Positions 26,644 to 35,347 are shown, counted from the first letter of the stretch. The stretch is 64,000 bases of DNA from Betaproteobacteria bacterium (GCA_016219425.1 JACRNB010000012.1:235780-299779), one strand, 5' to 3'. Numbers and translations: made by a program. Notes: generated from the letters alone by a model not told the origin.

Positions 26644-27180
26644 ATGATCGCCGCCCTGGTAAGTCTCACCGTGCTGGGCCTGGCCTTGGGCTTGGGTCTG
26701 GGCTACGCCGCCGTGCGCCTGAAGGTGGAAGGCAACCCGCTGGTGCAGGAACTGGAAGCCCTGCTGCCCGGCTCCCAGTGCGGCCAGTGCGGCTTTCCCG
26801 GTTGCACCGGCGCCGCCCAGGCCCTGGCGGACGGCGCAGCCCCCGTGACCCTGTGCCCCCCCGGTGGCCGGGCGGTGGTGGAGGCCCTGGCCGCCCGCCT
26901 GGGGGTGGAAGCGGATCTGTCGGGCATGGAGGACAGCGGACCCCAGGTGGCGGAGGTGCAGATCGACCTCTGCATCGGCTGTACCAAGTGCTACAAGGTC
27001 TGCCCCACGGACGCCATCCTGGGCGCGGCGAAACAGATTCATGCGGTGTTCAGAGAGGCCTGCACCGCCTGTGGCAAGTGCGTGGACGTATGCCCCACCG
27101 AGGCCACGCGCATGGTGGCGCTGCCCGCCACCTTGCAAAGTTGGTATTGGGCGAAGCCGAATTGGGAGAGGACGTCATGA
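26644..27180 (+). CDS. rnfB: Electron transport complex iron-sulfur subunit RnfB
   Basis: The 178-residue product has an N-terminal membrane anchor (residues about 2-24), then a 4Fe-4S domain with CGQCGFPGC plus a later TLCPPGG cysteine, and two ferredoxin clusters, [12 protein letters not shown] and [12 protein letters not shown]. RnfB is the likely contact point with ferredoxin. The TGA at 27178-27180 is followed within two bases by the first REP family A copy. Confidence 0.96.
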   Translation: MIAALVSLTVLGLALGLGLGYAAVRLKVEGNPLVQELEALLPGSQCGQCGFPGCTGAAQALADGAAPVTLCPPGGRAVVEALAARLGVEADLSGMEDSGPQVAEVQIDLCIGCTKCYKVCPTDAILGAAKQIHAVFREACTACGKCVDVCPTEATRMVALPATLQSWYWAKPNWERTS

Positions 27181-27182
27181 GT

Positions 27183-27300
27183 GTGCGAATGAATTCGCAC
27201 CTACGGGGGGGTGCGGTGGCGGGTGATGTCGTGGGTGTGCGAATGAATTCGCACCTACGAGGGGGCGTGGTGGTGGATGTAGGTGCGAATTCATTCGCAC
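27183..27300. repeat. REP family A, three copies between rnfB and rnfC
   Basis: Reverse copies at 27183-27204 and 27237-27258 and a forward copy at 27279-27300. They form hairpins in the operon mRNA between two co-transcribed genes. A partial match (about 17 of 22 bases) also lies at 27368-27389 inside the 5' end of rnfC. Confidence 0.95.
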
Positions 27301-27322
27301 ACCCCTCCACGGAGGCAAGGCC

Positions 27323-28873
27323 ATGAACACCGCAGGCTCGAACTGGTTTACACGCCTTACCGCCACGCTGGGCATGAATTCGCACTTGCATACCTTCCCC
27401 GGCGGCGTGCACCCGGAGGGGCGCAAGGATCTCTCCGCCGAACCGCCCATCCGCCTCCTGCCCTTGCCCGAGCGTCTGTTCGTGCCTTTGCAACAACACA
27501 TCGGCGCGCCCGCCAAGCATTTGGTGCAGGTGGGCGAGGCGGTGAAGAAGGGGCAGCTTCTGGCCGGCAGCCAGGGTGCAATCTCCGCCCCGGTGCATGC
27601 CCCCACCTCGGGTCGGGTGATCGCCATCGGCGACTTTCCCGCGCCCCATCCCTCCGGCCTGCCGGTGGCTGCGGTCACCATCGAGGCGGATGGCGCAGAC
27701 GCCTGGCTCGACGTCGATCCGCCGAGCGACCCCTTCAGCCTGTCGCCGGAAGAGATCGCCGCGCGCGTCGGCGCTGCCGGCATCGTCGGCCTGGGCGGCG
27801 CGGCCTTCCCCGCGGCGGTCAAGCTGAACCTCTCGCGCAAGAGCGAGATCAGCACCCTGATCATGAACGGGGGCGAGTGCGAGCCCTATCTCACCTGCGA
27901 CGACCGCCTCATGCGCGAACGGGCGCGGGAGATCGTCGAAGGCATCCGCCTCATCGCCCTGGCCACGGGCGCGCGCACCCTGCTGGTGGGCATCGAGGAC
28001 AACAAGCCGGAGGCCATCGCCGCCATGAGCGCCGCCGCCCAGGGCGGCCCGGTGCAGGTGACGCCCGTGCCCGCGCTGTATCCCATGGGTTCGGAGAAAC
28101 AGATGATCCAGGTGCTCACCGGCCAGGAAGTGCCGGCGGGAGGGCGCGCGGCGGACATCGGCGTGCTGGTGCACAACGTGGGCACGGCCTACGCGGTGCA
28201 GCAGGCCCTGTGCCATGGCCGCCCCCTGGTGTCCCGCATCGTCACCGTGAGCGGCGGCGCGGTCATCGCCCCCGGCAATCTGGAAGTCCCCGTGGGCGCA
28301 CTGGCCGCCGATCTGATCCGCGCCTGCGGCGGCCTGCGTGAAGACCCGGCGCGGCTGGTGCTGGGCGGCCCCATGATGGGCATGCAGATGAGCGGTCTGG
28401 AGATCCCCATCGTCAAGGGCAGCAGCGGTGTGCTGGCCCTGACCGCACGGGAGGTGGAATCCACCCGTCCCGGCCCCTGCATCCGCTGTTCCACCTGCGT
28501 GCGCGCCTGCCCCATGGGCCTGCTGCCGCTGGAGATGGCGGCCCGCATCCGCGCCGGCGACCCTGCCGGGGCGGTGGATTGGGGGCTGAAGGATTGCATC
28601 GCCTGCGGTTCCTGTTCCTACGTCTGCCCGTCCCACATCCCTCTGGTGCACTGGTTCAACCACGCCAAGGGCGATCTGGCGGCGCGGGAGCGCCAGAAGT
28701 TGCGCAACGAGGCCACCAAGCGATTGGCGGAGGAGCGCAGCGCACGCATGGAGCGCATCGCGCGGGAACGCGAAGAGGCCGCACGCCAGCGCGCCGCCAA
28801 GAAGGCCGCCGCCGAGGCGGCGAAGAAGGCGGCGGCGGAAGCGGCTTCCAGTCAACAGGAGGTGACGGCATGA
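27323..28873 (+). CDS. rnfC: Electron transport complex subunit RnfC
   Basis: The 516-residue peripheral subunit carries FMN/NADH-binding regions (GGAAFPAAVKL, NGGECEPYLTCDDRLM) and two 4Fe-4S clusters, CIRCSTCVRACP and CIACGSCSYVCP, then an Ala/Lys/Glu-rich coiled tail. RnfC proteins normally begin close to the FxGGxHP motif. Here the ATG with the strong GGAGG site (27311-27315) adds 17 residues before MNSHLHTFPGGVHP. An in-frame ATG at 27374 would give the usual length but lies in a decayed REP-like stretch with a weak ribosome site. Confidence 0.94.
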   Translation: MNTAGSNWFTRLTATLGMNSHLHTFPGGVHPEGRKDLSAEPPIRLLPLPERLFVPLQQHIGAPAKHLVQVGEAVKKGQLLAGSQGAISAPVHAPTSGRVIAIGDFPAPHPSGLPVAAVTIEADGADAWLDVDPPSDPFSLSPEEIAARVGAAGIVGLGGAAFPAAVKLNLSRKSEISTLIMNGGECEPYLTCDDRLMRERAREIVEGIRLIALATGARTLLVGIEDNKPEAIAAMSAAAQGGPVQVTPVPALYPMGSEKQMIQVLTGQEVPAGGRAADIGVLVHNVGTAYAVQQALCHGRPLVSRIVTVSGGAVIAPGNLEVPVGALAADLIRACGGLREDPARLVLGGPMMGMQMSGLEIPIVKGSSGVLALTAREVESTRPGPCIRCSTCVRACPMGLLPLEMAARIRAGDPAGAVDWGLKDCIACGSCSYVCPSHIPLVHWFNHAKGDLAARERQKLRNEATKRLAEERSARMERIAREREEAARQRAAKKAAAEAAKKAAAEAASSQQEVTA

Positions 28874-28887
28874 ACCACGCACGAACA

Positions 28888-28988
28888 CTCCTCTCCCCCC
28901 GTGGGGGAGGGGCTGGGGGTGAGGGAGCACCCTTCGCTTACCCAACCGTCGCTCCCTCACCCCGGCCCTCCCCCACGGGGGGAGGGAG
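28888..28988. repeat. Family B inverted-pair repeat between rnfC and rnfD
   Basis: The arms at 28888-28927 and 28952-28988 are nearly exact reverse complements. The repeat separates rnfC from rnfD by 130 bases in an operon whose later junctions overlap. A short frame starting ATG at 28871 runs through the repeat and ends at 29007, over the rnfD start. Confidence 0.93.
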
Positions 28989-29003
28989 AAAGGCGGACGC
29001 GCC

Positions 29004-30068
29004 ATGATCGCCCATTCCCCCCACGCCCACGCCCGCACCAGCGTGGGTCAGGTCATGGCCACGGTCATGCTGGCGCTGACCCCCGCCACCCTGTTCGGTT
29101 TCTGGCTCTATGGCTGGCCCGCGATCAACCTCTGGGTGGTGTCGCTGACGGTGGCGGCGCTGGCGGAGGCGGCCACGCTCAGGCTCATGGGACGGCCCGT
29201 GGGCGGCGCGCTGATGGACGGCTCCGGCCTGCTCACCGCCTGGCTGCTGGCGGTTTCCCTGCCCCCCTGGGCGCCCTGGTGGTTGGCGGCGGCGGGGTCC
29301 GTGTTCGCCGTCGTGGCGGCCAAGCAGGTGTTCGGCGGCCTGGGGCAGAACCTGTTCAACCCGGCCATGGCGGCGCGGGTGATGCTGCTCATCTCCTTCC
29401 CTCTGGAGATGACCCGCTGGATCGCCCCCCTGCCGCTTACCGCCGCCGCGGCCCCCGGTTTTCTTGATGGTCTGGCCATCACCTTCCTGGGGGTCGTTCC
29501 TGCCGATGGCGTTACCAGCGCCACCCTGCTGGGGCATGTGAAGACGGATCTGGATCGGGGGTTCGGCCTGGAGCAGGTGCTGGCGGGGTTCTACCAGCCC
29601 GCCGCCATGGCCTGGGGCCAGCGTCCCGGCAGCTTGGGTGAGACCTCGTTCCTGCTGCTGCTGGCGGGGGGCGCAGCCTTGATCTGGCGTCGCATCATCA
29701 CCTGGCACATCCCCCTGGCCATGCTGGCGGGGGCGGCGTTGCCGGCCCTGCTGGCGCATCAGTTGTCGCCCGGCCAGTACCCCGGTGCGACCTATCACCT
29801 GCTTTCCGGCGGCCTGATCCTGGGGGCGTTCTTCATCGCCACGGACCCGGTTTCCAGCCCCAACTCCGCTGGCGGTCAACTCCTGTTCGGCTTTGCCTGC
29901 GGCCTGCTGACCTGGCTCATCCGCACCTGGGGCGGCTACCCGGAAGGCGTGGCCTTTGCGGTGATGCTGATGAACGCCGCCACGCCGGTGATCGACCGCT
30001 ACTTCAGACCTCGCATCTACGGGCGCGACCGCAAGGGCGCCCCCCTGGCTCCGGAGGGGCGGCCATGA
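29004..30068 (+). CDS. rnfD: Electron transport complex subunit RnfD
   Basis: The 354-residue membrane protein has about nine to ten hydrophobic segments and the VTSATLLG stretch whose Thr is the usual covalent FMN attachment site in RnfD/NqrB. QNLFNPAMAARVMLL and ATDPVSSPNSAGGQL are typical. GGCGGA is the only weak ribosome site before the ATG. Its stop overlaps the rnfG start. Confidence 0.95.
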   Translation: MIAHSPHAHARTSVGQVMATVMLALTPATLFGFWLYGWPAINLWVVSLTVAALAEAATLRLMGRPVGGALMDGSGLLTAWLLAVSLPPWAPWWLAAAGSVFAVVAAKQVFGGLGQNLFNPAMAARVMLLISFPLEMTRWIAPLPLTAAAAPGFLDGLAITFLGVVPADGVTSATLLGHVKTDLDRGFGLEQVLAGFYQPAAMAWGQRPGSLGETSFLLLLAGGAALIWRRIITWHIPLAMLAGAALPALLAHQLSPGQYPGATYHLLSGGLILGAFFIATDPVSSPNSAGGQLLFGFACGLLTWLIRTWGGYPEGVAFAVMLMNAATPVIDRYFRPRIYGRDRKGAPLAPEGRP

Positions 30069-30685
30069 ACCTCGAATCCCTGCGCGACAAACTCGGCTAT
30101 CAGGGGGCGCTGCTGGCCGTGGCCGCCCTGGTCACCTCCGCCGCACTGGCCCTGGCTTCGCGCGCGACCGCTCCCGCCATCGCGGCGGCGGAAGCGCGCG
30201 ATCTGCAACAGTCCCTGGCCCAGGTGCTGCCGGGCCGGTACGAGAACGATCTGCTCAAGGACAGCCTGCTCGCGCCCGGCCCGGAGGGGGAGGTCACGGT
30301 CTACCGTGCGCGCCGCGCCGGCAAGGTGGAGGCGGTGGTGTTCCAGGTGACGGGCTACGGCTACGCCGGGCGCATCGTGTGCATGATGGGGGTGGATCGG
30401 TCGGGCCGCATCCTCGGGGTGCGGGTGCTCAAACACAGCGAGACGCCGGGCCTGGGCGACAAGATCGAGCCGGCCAAGGCGGACTGGATCCACCGTTTCG
30501 AGGGCACGTTTCTGGGCGATCCGCCGCCGGAGAAGTTTGCGGTGAAAAAGGACGGCGGCGTGTTCGACCAGTTTGCCGGCGCCACCATCACGCCTCGCGC
30601 CGTGGTCAAGGCGGTGAAGGGCGGACTGGAATTTTTCGGGCGGGAAAAGTCGCGCCTGCTGGATGAATCAGGGAGCCGACCATGA
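30065..30685 (+). CDS. rnfG: Electron transport complex subunit RnfG
   Basis: The 206-residue product has one N-terminal membrane helix (about 13-33) and an FMN-binding domain with [20 protein letters not shown] and [13 protein letters not shown], where Thr in GATIT carries the covalent FMN. It overlaps rnfD and rnfE by 4 bases each. Confidence 0.95.
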   Translation: MNLESLRDKLGYQGALLAVAALVTSAALALASRATAPAIAAAEARDLQQSLAQVLPGRYENDLLKDSLLAPGPEGEVTVYRARRAGKVEAVVFQVTGYGYAGRIVCMMGVDRSGRILGVRVLKHSETPGLGDKIEPAKADWIHRFEGTFLGDPPPEKFAVKKDGGVFDQFAGATITPRAVVKAVKGGLEFFGREKSRLLDESGSRP

Positions 30686-31353
30686 GCTATGCCCGCATCA
30701 CCCGCGAGGGCCTCTGGGACAACAACGTGGTGTTCGCCCAGATGCTGGCCCTGTGCCCCACCCTGGCGGTGACGGGCAGCGCTACCAACGGTCTGGGCAT
30801 GGGTCTGGCCACCACTGCCGTGCTGGTGATCTCCAACATGCTCATCTCGGCCCTGCGCCGGTTCATCAGCGCGGACGTGCGCATCCCGGTCTATGTGGTG
30901 TTCATCGCCACCCTGGTGACTCTGGTGGACATGACGCTCAACGCCTGGGTGCATGACCTGTACAAGGTGCTGGGTCTGTTCATCGCCTTGATCGTGGTGA
31001 ACTGCGCCATCCTGGGCCGGGCGGAATCGTTCGCCTCCAAGAACCGGGTGCTGCCCTCCGCCGTGGACGGGCTGATGATGGGTCTGGGCTTCACCTTTGC
31101 CCTGACCCTGATCGGCGGGATACGGGAAGTGCTCGGGGGCGGCACGCTGTTCTCCAGCGCCCATCTGCTGCTGGGGCCGTCGTTCGCTTTTCTCGAAACC
31201 ACGCTGATCGCGGACTACAAGGGCTTTCTGCTCATGATCCTGCCGCCGGGCGGTTTTCTGGTGGTGGGGTTTCTGCTGGCCGCCAAGCGGGTGCTGGATC
31301 GGCGTCTTGCCGCCCGCGCGGCCCTCGTTCCCGTTCCCGCGCAAGGAGCCTGA
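30682..31353 (+). CDS. rnfE: Electron transport complex subunit RnfE
   Basis: The 223-residue integral membrane subunit is homologous to RnfA, with six membrane segments. [20 protein letters not shown] and [16 protein letters not shown], each with its cysteine, are diagnostic. RnfA and RnfE are thought to form the ion channel and to hold a cluster between the paired cysteines. It overlaps rnfG (ATGA) and rnfH. Confidence 0.95.
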   Translation: MSYARITREGLWDNNVVFAQMLALCPTLAVTGSATNGLGMGLATTAVLVISNMLISALRRFISADVRIPVYVVFIATLVTLVDMTLNAWVHDLYKVLGLFIALIVVNCAILGRAESFASKNRVLPSAVDGLMMGLGFTFALTLIGGIREVLGGGTLFSSAHLLLGPSFAFLETTLIADYKGFLLMILPPGGFLVVGFLLAAKRVLDRRLAARAALVPVPAQGA

Positions 31354-31634
31354 TGATGCAAATCGCCGTCGCCTACGCCGACCCCGTCCAGCAGGTCTGG
31401 TTGCGCATTGATGCGCCTGATGACGCCACGGTGGAACAGGCCATCATCAAGTCCGGCATCCTGCGTCAGTTTCCGGACATCGACCTTACCGTTCAGGCGG
31501 TGGGCATCTTCGGCAAGTTGACCAAGCTGGACGCCCCCCTCACGCCGGGGGACCGCATCGAGATCTACCGCCCCATCATCGCCGACCCCGCCACCGTGCC
31601 GAGACGCCAGTTTGCGGACGATGACGATGACTGA
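31353..31634 (+). CDS. rnfH: RnfH family protein
   Basis: A 93-residue ubiquitin-like fold protein (QIAVAYADPVQQVWLRIDAP, VGIFGKLTKLDAPLTPGDRIEIYRPI) ending in an acidic FADDDDD tail. RnfH closes rnf operons in nitrogen fixers; its role is not established. Two consecutive ATGs (31353 and 31356) are possible starts. The stop codon lies in a three-fold 7-bp tandem repeat (TGAGGGC, from 31632). Confidence 0.9.
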   Translation: MMQIAVAYADPVQQVWLRIDAPDDATVEQAIIKSGILRQFPDIDLTVQAVGIFGKLTKLDAPLTPGDRIEIYRPIIADPATVPRRQFADDDDD

Positions 31635-31651
31635 GGGCTGAGGGCTGAGGG

Positions 31652-32098
31652 CTACCGCTTCCCGCCTTTTCCATCTCCCAGCAGCCAGGACGGCAGCGCG
31701 CTTTGGGCCAGGGTTGCGAGGCTGTTCCTGCCCAGGCCTTCGCTCAGTTCCTGTTTGATGGGCTTCCATTCGCAATGCAGTACGCAGGCGCTGTCGTCTT
31801 CGCAGGTCTTGAAGCCCAGCAGGCATTCGCGGCTGATGCGGTGGCTTTCGCTGAGTTGCAGGATGTCGAACAGGGTGACGTTTTCGGCGCCGGGATTGAG
31901 GTGTACGCCGCCGCCGCGACCGCGCACGGCGGTGAGCCAGCCGGCGCGGGTGGGGGGTTGAAGCAGCTTGGCCAGGTAGAACACGGGCAGGCCCATTTCA
32001 TCGGCGATCTCGCGCACCAGCACGCGGCGCTCCGGTCCTTTCCGGGTGAGGTAGAGGAGGGCTTGCAGGGTGTATTGGGTGGAGCGGCTGAGCAGCAT
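31652..32098 (-). CDS. Rrf2 family (IscR-like) transcriptional regulator
   Basis: The 148-residue product has a winged helix (LLSRSTQYTLQALLYLTRKG, IADEMGLPVFYLAKLLQ, VRGRGGGVHLN) and three cysteines in CLLGFKTCEDDSACVLHCEW, spaced like the cluster ligands of IscR. A 2Fe-2S or similar cluster could let it sense iron-sulfur status or oxygen. It is the last gene of the nifV operon, 9 bases after nifM, suggesting control of cluster supply for nitrogenase. Targets are unknown. Confidence 0.88.
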   Translation of the reverse strand: MLLSRSTQYTLQALLYLTRKGPERRVLVREIADEMGLPVFYLAKLLQPPTRAGWLTAVRGRGGGVHLNPGAENVTLFDILQLSESHRISRECLLGFKTCEDDSACVLHCEWKPIKQELSEGLGRNSLATLAQSALPSWLLGDGKGGKR

Positions 32099-32107
32099 GT
32101 CCGCGGT

Positions 32108-32944
32108 CTACTGGTCCAGTTGCTTGATCCAGGCCTGCTGGCAGACCCGCTTGCGGCGCTGTTCCAGCAGGGTGCGGATGGGTGCGCGGGCCTGTTCCAG
32201 GCTGAGAACGCGCTCCGCCTCGATGGCTTCGCACAGGATCAGGTGAAAGCCCAGGGGCGATTCCAGTACGCCGCTGATCTGGCCCGGCGGCAGGGTGTAG
32301 AGGGCGAGATCGAGTTCCGGGTAGAGCTGTCCGCGCGGGATGTCGCCGAGCAGGCCGCCCTGGAGGGCGGTGGGGCATTCGGAGTGCTTCAGGGCCTGTT
32401 CTTCAAAGCGCTTCGGTTCACGCGCGAGACGGGCGGCAATGGCTTCGATGCGCGCGCGCGCGGCCTCGGCGGTGTTGTCCGCCAGTTCCGGGTTGAGCGT
32501 GACCAGGATGTGGCGCGCGCGTCGGGTTTCCGGGCGACGGAACTGCTCCGGGTGGTAGTGGTAGTACAGCTCCACGTCGATCTCGGACACCTGGGAGGCG
32601 CGTGCGCCGACCTTCTCCAGGATGGCTTCCACCCTGAGTTCCCGTTCCAGGGCGTGCAGGTAGCTGGCCTGGTCGAGGCCGTTGCGGGCCAGGTCATCGT
32701 GGAATTCGTCCGCCTCGGGGTAGCGCGTGCGGATCTCGGCCAGGGCGGCGTCCAGGGTGGCTTGCGGCGCTACCACATCGCGCGCTTCCGGGGCGCGCAG
32801 CACCCGCGCTTCCAGTCCGAACTGGCGGTCGGCCAGTTTGCGCACCTGGGCGAGTTGCTCCCCCGCCAGTTCCGCCGGGGCCTTCCCGAACAGGCTCTGG
32901 GCGGTCTTGAGTTGCAGGTAGGCGAGGGCGGCGGGCTCAGGCAT
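32108..32944 (-). CDS. nifM: Nitrogen fixation protein NifM (parvulin-type peptidyl-prolyl isomerase)
   Basis: The 278-residue product has an N-terminal helical region and a C-terminal parvulin domain (RRARHILVTLN, ALKHSECPTALQGGLLGDIPRGQLYPELD in family order, shown here as SECPTALQGGLLG and GFHLILCEAIE). NifM is needed to mature the nitrogenase Fe protein NifH. Its start overlaps the nifZ stop by 8 bases. Confidence 0.93.
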   Translation of the reverse strand: MPEPAALAYLQLKTAQSLFGKAPAELAGEQLAQVRKLADRQFGLEARVLRAPEARDVVAPQATLDAALAEIRTRYPEADEFHDDLARNGLDQASYLHALERELRVEAILEKVGARASQVSEIDVELYYHYHPEQFRRPETRRARHILVTLNPELADNTAEAARARIEAIAARLAREPKRFEEQALKHSECPTALQGGLLGDIPRGQLYPELDLALYTLPPGQISGVLESPLGFHLILCEAIEAERVLSLEQARAPIRTLLEQRRKRVCQQAWIKQLDQ

Positions 32945-33389
32945 GGCGGGTCTCCAGTCCTTCCAGGAAGGCTTCCGGCACCTGGAACATGCGGCTGCCC
33001 AGGAAGTGGACGTGGTAGTGCACGCCGTCCGGCAGGTCGCGCAGCACCTTGAAGACCTCGCCTTCCGTGCCGGCGGGGACCACCACTTCGCCGTCCACCG
33101 AGAGGGCGAGACGGGATCTCACCTTTTCGCGGCTCTCATAGAGGCTTTCCACCCAGGGTTCGTCCACGCCGATGAGCTCTTCCTCGCGGCAGCCGACGAT
33201 GCGGCCCTGATCGAGGAAGTTGACGGTGTAGATGATCTGGTCCTGGAGGAAGGTGCCGATGTTCATGACGAAGCCGGTGCTGCCGCGTTTGATGAGCAGG
33301 TTGCCCACCTCCAGGCCTGGGTAGGTGCCGTCATTGCGCACGTTGCGGGTGAGCCGCACCGAGTCGCCGTAGTCGAAGCGGTGTTCCAT
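32937..33389 (-). CDS. nifZ: Nitrogen fixation protein NifZ
   Basis: The 150-residue product begins FDYGDSVRLTRNVRNDGTYPG, the NifZ signature, with a second copy-like region, VPAGTEGEVFKVL and VHYHVHFLGSRMFQVPE. NifZ acts in forming the second P-cluster pair of the MoFe protein. The true start is the ATG at 33389, five bases after nifW; the frame further upstream is antisense-like noise through nifW. Confidence 0.93.
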   Translation of the reverse strand: MEHRFDYGDSVRLTRNVRNDGTYPGLEVGNLLIKRGSTGFVMNIGTFLQDQIIYTVNFLDQGRIVGCREEELIGVDEPWVESLYESREKVRSRLALSVDGEVVVPAGTEGEVFKVLRDLPDGVHYHVHFLGSRMFQVPEAFLEGLETRHA

Positions 33390-33394
33390 GGCGT

Positions 33395-33799
33395 TCAGCC
33401 GTCCAGGGCCGCCTGGGAGCTGTGGCACATGCCCTTGCCGCCGCAGCCGCAGCCGCCCGCCGCAGCCTCGGGCCTGGCGGCGACGGCGATGGCGCTGAGG
33501 GGTACGAAGGCGGTCTGGGGTTCGTGCATGTGGAACACCTTGAATACCTTTTCGGTGAGGGCGTCGGACTGCACGAAGTCCTGGTAGGCGCGGGCGAGGT
33601 GGGCGGCGTAGGCCTCGCGCCGGGGGGCTTCCGCCTGCGGCAGGGCGCCGGCCCGCGCCAGATAGTTGTGGTAGCGCTGGAGGATGTGCAGGCGGTTGAC
33701 GTGCACCACGGCGGGGTCGAAGGCGATGCCGAAGTAGTTGAGGAAGTCCTCGGCGGATTCGAGGTCGTCCAGGGCTTCGTCCAGGGTCAGGTCGTCCAT
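33395..33799 (-). CDS. nifW: Nitrogenase stabilizing/protective protein NifW with a Cys-rich tail
   Basis: The 134-residue product has LESAEDFLNYFGIAFDPAVV then HVNRLHILQRYHNYLARAG, the NifW core, and FHMHEPQTAFVPLSAI. NifW associates with the MoFe protein and protects it or helps its maturation. After the core it carries GGCGCGGKGMCHSS, a cysteine-rich tail that could bind metal or a cluster. AAGGAG lies 7 bases before the ATG. Four REP family A copies lie between it and orf168. Confidence 0.93.
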   Translation of the reverse strand: MDDLTLDEALDDLESAEDFLNYFGIAFDPAVVHVNRLHILQRYHNYLARAGALPQAEAPRREAYAAHLARAYQDFVQSDALTEKVFKVFHMHEPQTAFVPLSAIAVAARPEAAAGGCGCGGKGMCHSSQAALDG

Positions 33800-33836
33800 G
33801 AGGGGCTCCTTTTCGGGGTGGGGTGTGCGGGGGGGT

Positions 33837-34029
33837 GTGCGAATGAATTCGCACCTACGGGGGTGGCGGTTGCGGGTGCGTACGCCCCCGCGGCGGGTGG
33901 TTGTAGGTGCGAATTCATTCGCACAATCGGCAAAAAATGTAGTGCGAATGAATTCGCACCTACGGGGGTGGTGGTTGCGGGTGCGTACGCCCCCGCGGCG
34001 GCTGGTTGTAGGTGCGAATTCATTCGCAC
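33837..34029. repeat. REP family A: duplicated 88-bp inverted pair between orf168 and nifW
   Basis: Two nearly identical 88-bp blocks (33837-33924, 33942-34029), each a reverse copy, a 44-bp spacer containing GTGCGTACGCCCCCGCGGCGG, and a forward copy, are separated by 17 bases. The last copy encodes the final Cys-Glu and TGA stop of orf168. Confidence 0.95.
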
Positions 34030-34526
34030 AACACCGCTTGTTCTTCCCGCACCAGGTCCAGCAGGGCCTTGCCGCCCAGGCGGTCGTGGCTGTCCAGTTC
34101 CGTCAGCGTTTCCAGCATGGCGCGCCCGGTGGCGTTGTCGCCCTGGCGCAGATGCAGGTAGGCGGCGGCCTTGAGCACCATGAGGTGGAAGCGCAGCAGG
34201 CCCATGGAGCGCAGAACGGCATGGCCTACATGGTCCGCTTGCAGGCGACGCCAGTCTTCGGGCAGGTCCAGGCGGCGGGCGGAGACTTCCAGGGTGCGGG
34301 CGGCCACCAGCAGGGCGTCTTCGGCGCGGTGCTGATAGAAGTAGTAGCGATACAGAGCCACCAGCACCACGAGTTGCTCCGGGGCCAGGAAGTAGGCGCG
34401 CAGCAGCAAGGCCTCCGCCTCGGCCTCGCCGTAGCAGGCGGCGGCTTCCCGCAACAGGCCCTCGATCTCCGGCGCCAGGGGGTCGTCGAAGTAGAGCGTG
34501 GTCTGGTCGAAATTCATCAGGTCCAT
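34020..34526 (-). CDS. Conserved nif-cluster protein of unknown function
   Basis: The 168-residue all-helical protein (FDQTTLYFDDPLAPEIEGLL, then ALLLRAYFLAPEQLVVLVALYR and YYFYQHRAEDALLVAARTLE) has a TPR-like pattern; similar proteins occur between cysE and nifW in other diazotrophs. No enzyme motif is visible. It begins 7 bases after cysE and belongs to the nifV operon. Its last two residues and stop codon are encoded by a REP family A copy, so its C-terminus has been reset by the repeat. Confidence 0.75.
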   Translation of the reverse strand: MDLMNFDQTTLYFDDPLAPEIEGLLREAAACYGEAEAEALLLRAYFLAPEQLVVLVALYRYYFYQHRAEDALLVAARTLEVSARRLDLPEDWRRLQADHVGHAVLRSMGLLRFHLMVLKAAAYLHLRQGDNATGRAMLETLTELDSHDRLGGKALLDLVREEQAVLCE

Positions 34527-34533
34527 GGTTTCC

Positions 34534-35337
34534 TCATCTTTTTTTCATGGTTTGCACGACTTGTGCGCCGCACAGGTCGTCGGCCTCGCACACGCCGCAT
34601 TGGCCTTCCACCGGCTCGCCGCGTGTGCGCAGGGCCTGTTCCAGCACCTCGATGCGCTCCATCAGGCAGGCGATGGCGCGGCCTACCGGGTCGGGGATGA
34701 GGTGATGGTCGAGATTGATGCCGTCCACGGAATAGCCCAATGCGCCGGGGCCGCCTTCGTCAGAACGCAGGACCACCCTGCCGGGGATGCCCACCACGGT
34801 GCGGCGGGCGGGGACGTCCTTCACCACTACGGAGTGGGCGCCGACGCGCACCTGGTCGCCCAGGGTGATGGCCCCCAGCACCTTGGCCCCGGCTCCGATC
34901 ACCACGCCGTGACCCAGGGTGGGGTGGCGCTTGCCCTTGTTCCAGGTGGTGCCGCCCAGGGTGACGCCGTGATAGAGCGTGCAGTCATCGCCGATCTCGG
35001 CGGTCTCGCCGATGACGACGCCGGCGCCGTGGTCGATGAAGAAGCGTCGACCCAGGGTGGCGCCGGGGTGGATGTCGATGTTGGTGACCAGACGCGCAAA
35101 CCAGGACAGCAGGCGCGCCGGGTAGCGCAGGCCGGCCCGCCATAGCCGATGCGCCAGACGTTGCAGGAGGATGGCGTGGACGCCGGGGTAGGTGGTGAGC
35201 ACTTCGAAGCGGGAGCGGGCGGCGGGGTCGCGCTGGAATACGCAGGCGACGTCTTCGCGCAGCAGGGTGAACAGGCCGGGCGCGTCATTCCCGCCCGAGC
35301 GGGAATCCAGGGGCGCTGTGGCGGGGGCGGAGTTCAT
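34534..35337 (-). CDS. cysE: Serine O-acetyltransferase (nif-linked CysE)
   Basis: The 267-residue product has left-handed beta-helix hexapeptides ([41 protein letters not shown]) typical of CysE, making O-acetylserine for cysteine, then a Cys-containing C-terminal tail. The nif-linked copy is thought to raise cysteine supply for cluster building. The ATG at 35337 has GAGG 8 bases upstream; another ATG lies at 35343. Residues 10-18 (LDSRSGGND) are encoded by a half unit of the GTCATTCCCGC repeat family, in frame. Confidence 0.93.
   Translation of the reverse strand: MNSAPATAPLDSRSGGNDAPGLFTLLREDVACVFQRDPAARSRFEVLTTYPGVHAILLQRLAHRLWRAGLRYPARLLSWFARLVTNIDIHPGATLGRRFFIDHGAGVVIGETAEIGDDCTLYHGVTLGGTTWNKGKRHPTLGHGVVIGAGAKVLGAITLGDQVRVGAHSVVVKDVPARRTVVGIPGRVVLRSDEGGPGALGYSVDGINLDHHLIPDPVGRAIACLMERIEVLEQALRTRGEPVEGQCGVCEADDLCGAQVVQTMKKR
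35284..35310. repeat. Family D half unit inside the 5' end of cysE
   Basis: It reads GTCATTCCCGCC then CGAGCGGGAATCCAG on the plus strand, one hairpin of the family found as pairs at 44733-44812 and 56639-56710. Confidence 0.88.
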
Positions 35338-35347
35338 CTGCATTGCC

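Noticed and set aside
28871..29007. A 45-codon ORF between rnfC and rnfD
   Set aside because: Its sequence is almost entirely the family B repeat. It is more likely an accidental frame created by the insertion.
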